Source: an uncultured Chloroflexota bacterium
GTDB taxonomy: Bacteria > Chloroflexota > Anaerolineae > Caldilineales > Caldilineaceae
Length of the DNA stretch: 64,000 nt
Direction: 5' to 3'
NCBI GenBank assembly: GCA_903858085.1
Contig: CAIOHJ010000129.1
Span: forward strand, 36,019 to 100,018
Part shown: positions 62,750 through 64,000 of the stretch, piece after piece
Layout of the letters: each line of letters starts with the position of its first letter
Position numbering within the stretch: the first letter of the stretch is position 1
Notes under the pieces: generated by a model
Told to the model about the DNA's origin: nothing
Seen by the model: only the letters and a program-made list of their open reading frames with translations
Database searches by the model: none
Program-made: the position numbers and the translations under genes

Positions 62750-62878
62750 TTTGGCCAGGTCATTGGTGAGTTGCTGGAGTCAGTTGTGCGACCGCATCTT
62801 GAATCGTTCTGCACCACACAAGGGCTCTATCTGGATCACCAAAAAAAGGATCGGCCAGCACGTCTCGGAAAGAAATGA
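62750..62878 (+). pseudogene. Probable fragment of a restriction endonuclease gene
   Basis: In a frame different from the methyltransferase relic, a 42-codon stretch reads FGQVIGELLESVVRPHLESF and then GLYLDHQKKDRPARLGKK before a stop. I recall this pattern from the N-terminal part of endonuclease-like proteins encoded beside such methyltransferases, but the match is from memory. It has no proper start in frame. Together with the fragment upstream it looks like a collapsed restriction-modification pair. Confidence 0.4.
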
Positions 62879-62904
62879 GAATTGCTGCCAACAGAGGGAT
62901 CGAA

Positions 62905-62933
62905 TTGACCGCTCTGCGCAGAGTCAGTATAAT
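62905..62933 (+). promoter_or_regulatory. Sigma-70-type promoter of the small tail-anchored protein gene
   Basis: TTGACC (62905-62910) and TATAAT (62928-62933), 17-base spacer. Transcription from near 62940 leaves about 41 bases of leader before ATG 62981. It may also serve the L25 gene 30 bp further downstream. Confidence 0.75.
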
Positions 62934-62980
62934 AAGGGACGCGTATTTTTTGTGCGCACCGTTTGTGGATTGGGTCAGCC

Positions 62981-63457
62981 ATGAGCAGCCAAGACGAACA
63001 CGAAAGCCCGCTGCACGAGTATGCAGCACGTGCAAGCCAGGAACTGGGCAGGCAAAGCACCGATGTCAAAAACTCCAGCGTAGAACGCGTCGAAAGCGGG
63101 CAGGTCTCCCTGCGTGAGTCTTTCGCCCAACATGTGCAGGCTTCCGCAACCTACATGGAGGATGCCGCCGCCGGTGTGGTCAAAACCAACACGCTCGAAG
63201 CCAGCGATGTCGCGATCGGGGTCGCCTCCGTCAATGCCCTGCAGGCAGAAACCTTGCAGGCGGGTGTGCTCGCTGCCCGACAGATCGAAGGCAAAAATAT
63301 TCGAGCCGGGCTGTTGGTGAGTCTCCAGGTCCATGGAGATGTCCACAGCGTGGTGTCGCCGCTGGCTGGGCTGGCCATCGGCGCCGGCCTGTTCGGGATG
63401 TATTGGCTGGCACGAGCGCTTGAAACGCTGTTCAAACGACGAGAGTCCAAAGGTTGA
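62981..63457 (+). CDS. Small protein of unknown function with a C-terminal membrane helix
   Basis: A 158-residue protein. The first 70 residues are hydrophilic; residues about 70-120 consist of short repeats with alternating small and hydrophobic residues (LEASDVAIGVASV, LQAETLQAGVLAA, IRAGLLVSLQVHGDV), suggestive of a beta-helix or bactofilin-like fold. A membrane helix (LAGLAIGAGLFGMYWLA) near the C-terminus ends in LFKRRESKG. It may be a tail-anchored, cytoplasm-facing protein. The strong promoter upstream and its place before the L25 gene show it is expressed. Function is unknown. Confidence 0.75.
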   Translation: MSSQDEHESPLHEYAARASQELGRQSTDVKNSSVERVESGQVSLRESFAQHVQASATYMEDAAAGVVKTNTLEASDVAIGVASVNALQAETLQAGVLAARQIEGKNIRAGLLVSLQVHGDVHSVVSPLAGLAIGAGLFGMYWLARALETLFKRRESKG

Positions 63458-63487
63458 CGACCAACGAATTCTTAGCAGGAGCCTATT

Positions 63488-64000
63488 ATGTCTGATTTAA
63501 AGTTGAATGCCGAACCGCGTGTCCTGTCCGGCCGCAAAGTAAACCAGCTGCGCCGTCGAGGGCTCGTGCCCGTGGTGGCATACGGTGCACTCTCTGCGCC
63601 CCTCAGCCTGCAGGTGGAAGAGAGAGCGCTGCACCACACCCTGCAGGGGGGGGGCGCTTCACAGGTCGTGGCGCTCTCTGTGAGCGGTGGCGGCCTCCAC
63701 AATGTGTTGATCAAAAATGTTCAGCGCGCCCCAGTCAACCATAGCCTGCTGCACGCCGATCTCTATGTGGTCAATATGAACGAAGCCCAGCATGTCGCCG
63801 TCGCGCTGGAGACGACCGGCAAACCGGTGGGCATGGCAGCAGGGCTGATGATCTTCCAGGCACATGAGTCGATCCAGATCGAAGCCCTGCCCGCCGACAT
63901 TCCAGCCGAAATCACGGTAGACCTCAGCCCGCTGACCCTGGAAACGCCGATTCACGTACGCGACCTGCCTGCCATCAAGGGGGTCACCTACCGCAATGAC
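63488..64000 (+). CDS. 50S ribosomal protein L25/general stress protein Ctc, 3' end outside window
   Basis: The frame opens at ATG 63488 after AGGAG and stays open to the edge (171 codons). The N-terminal L25 domain, which binds 5S rRNA, shows GRKVNQLRRRGLVPVVAYG, and the TL5-type C-terminal beta domain begins near residue 95 with VNMNEAQHVAVAL. The longer Ctc form is therefore expected. Confidence 0.93.
   Translation, partial: MSDLKLNAEPRVLSGRKVNQLRRRGLVPVVAYGALSAPLSLQVEERALHHTLQGGGASQVVALSVSGGGLHNVLIKNVQRAPVNHSLLHADLYVVNMNEAQHVAVALETTGKPVGMAAGLMIFQAHESIQIEALPADIPAEITVDLSPLTLETPIHVRDLPAIKGVTYRND

Noticed and set aside
62514..62984. 156-codon frame considered as an intact gene
   Set aside because: Only the first third resembles a methyltransferase; the rest is a shifted frame through a second fragment and the promoter of the next gene.

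Overview
The window is high-GC bacterial DNA, tightly packed, with many start/stop overlaps of the ATGA or TGATG type. Several features point to a chloroflexotal (Caldilinea/Anaerolineae-like) organism: many lipid-anchored substrate-binding proteins with Ala/Pro/Glu-rich linkers, an alaS-ruvX-mltG block carrying a baseplate-J-like membrane protein, a RarA-type ATPase fused to a methyltransferase-like domain, and a giant alpha-2-macroglobulin. The taxonomic assignment is inference; no rRNA or tRNA gene was seen.

Region 1 (1-21174) is one divergent catabolic locus. On the minus strand, read from 10064 leftwards, are a peptide-type ABC importer (binding protein, two permeases, two ATPases), an isochorismatase-like amidohydrolase, a PLP aminotransferase, an M20 peptidase and an M24 peptidase that runs off the window. 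On the plus strand (10489-21174) are a GntR/FCD regulator, a D-2-hydroxyacid dehydrogenase, two tandem DUF4438-like proteins, an SDR, a VOC protein, an aminotransferase homologue that has lost its catalytic lysine, an intact aminotransferase, an AstE/aspartoacylase-like enzyme, a second M20 enzyme and a dihydroorotase/hydantoinase-like cyclic amidohydrolase. The gene set suggests import and stepwise opening, deacylation, transamination and reduction of an unidentified amide, ureide or peptide-like compound. A 20-bp palindrome overlapping the -35 box of the regulator gene is the likely operator. This locus is the best candidate for an undescribed system.

Region 2 (21175-29621) is housekeeping: alaS with its own promoter, a baseplate-J-like membrane protein, ruvX, mltG, an orphan lipoprotein of periplasmic-binding-protein fold and a GT4 glycosyltransferase. 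Region 3 (29693-45031) holds a pyrimidine-nucleoside phosphorylase, a 2040-residue alpha-2-macroglobulin with an intact thioester motif, an ABC exporter, a GH172 (DUF2961) protein, a CitE/HpcH lyase, a GNAT-nitrilase fusion whose hydrolase half appears catalytically dead, recX and an MFS transporter. Region 4 (45340-50728) carries a small membrane protein, mnmA (apparently leaderless), the rarA fusion, an HD hydrolase and an unknown protein.

Region 5 (51153-62510) holds two sugar importers. One is a xylose/ribose-type (CUT2) set with a single-domain ATPase and large structured intergenic gaps. The other is a tightly coupled maltose-type (CUT1) set followed directly by a GH13 maltodextrin hydrolase. 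galE and a TVP38/TMEM64 membrane protein lie between them. Region 6 (62511-64000) contains relics of a DNA methyltransferase and probably its restriction endonuclease, a strong promoter, a small tail-anchored protein of unknown function and the start of ribosomal protein L25.
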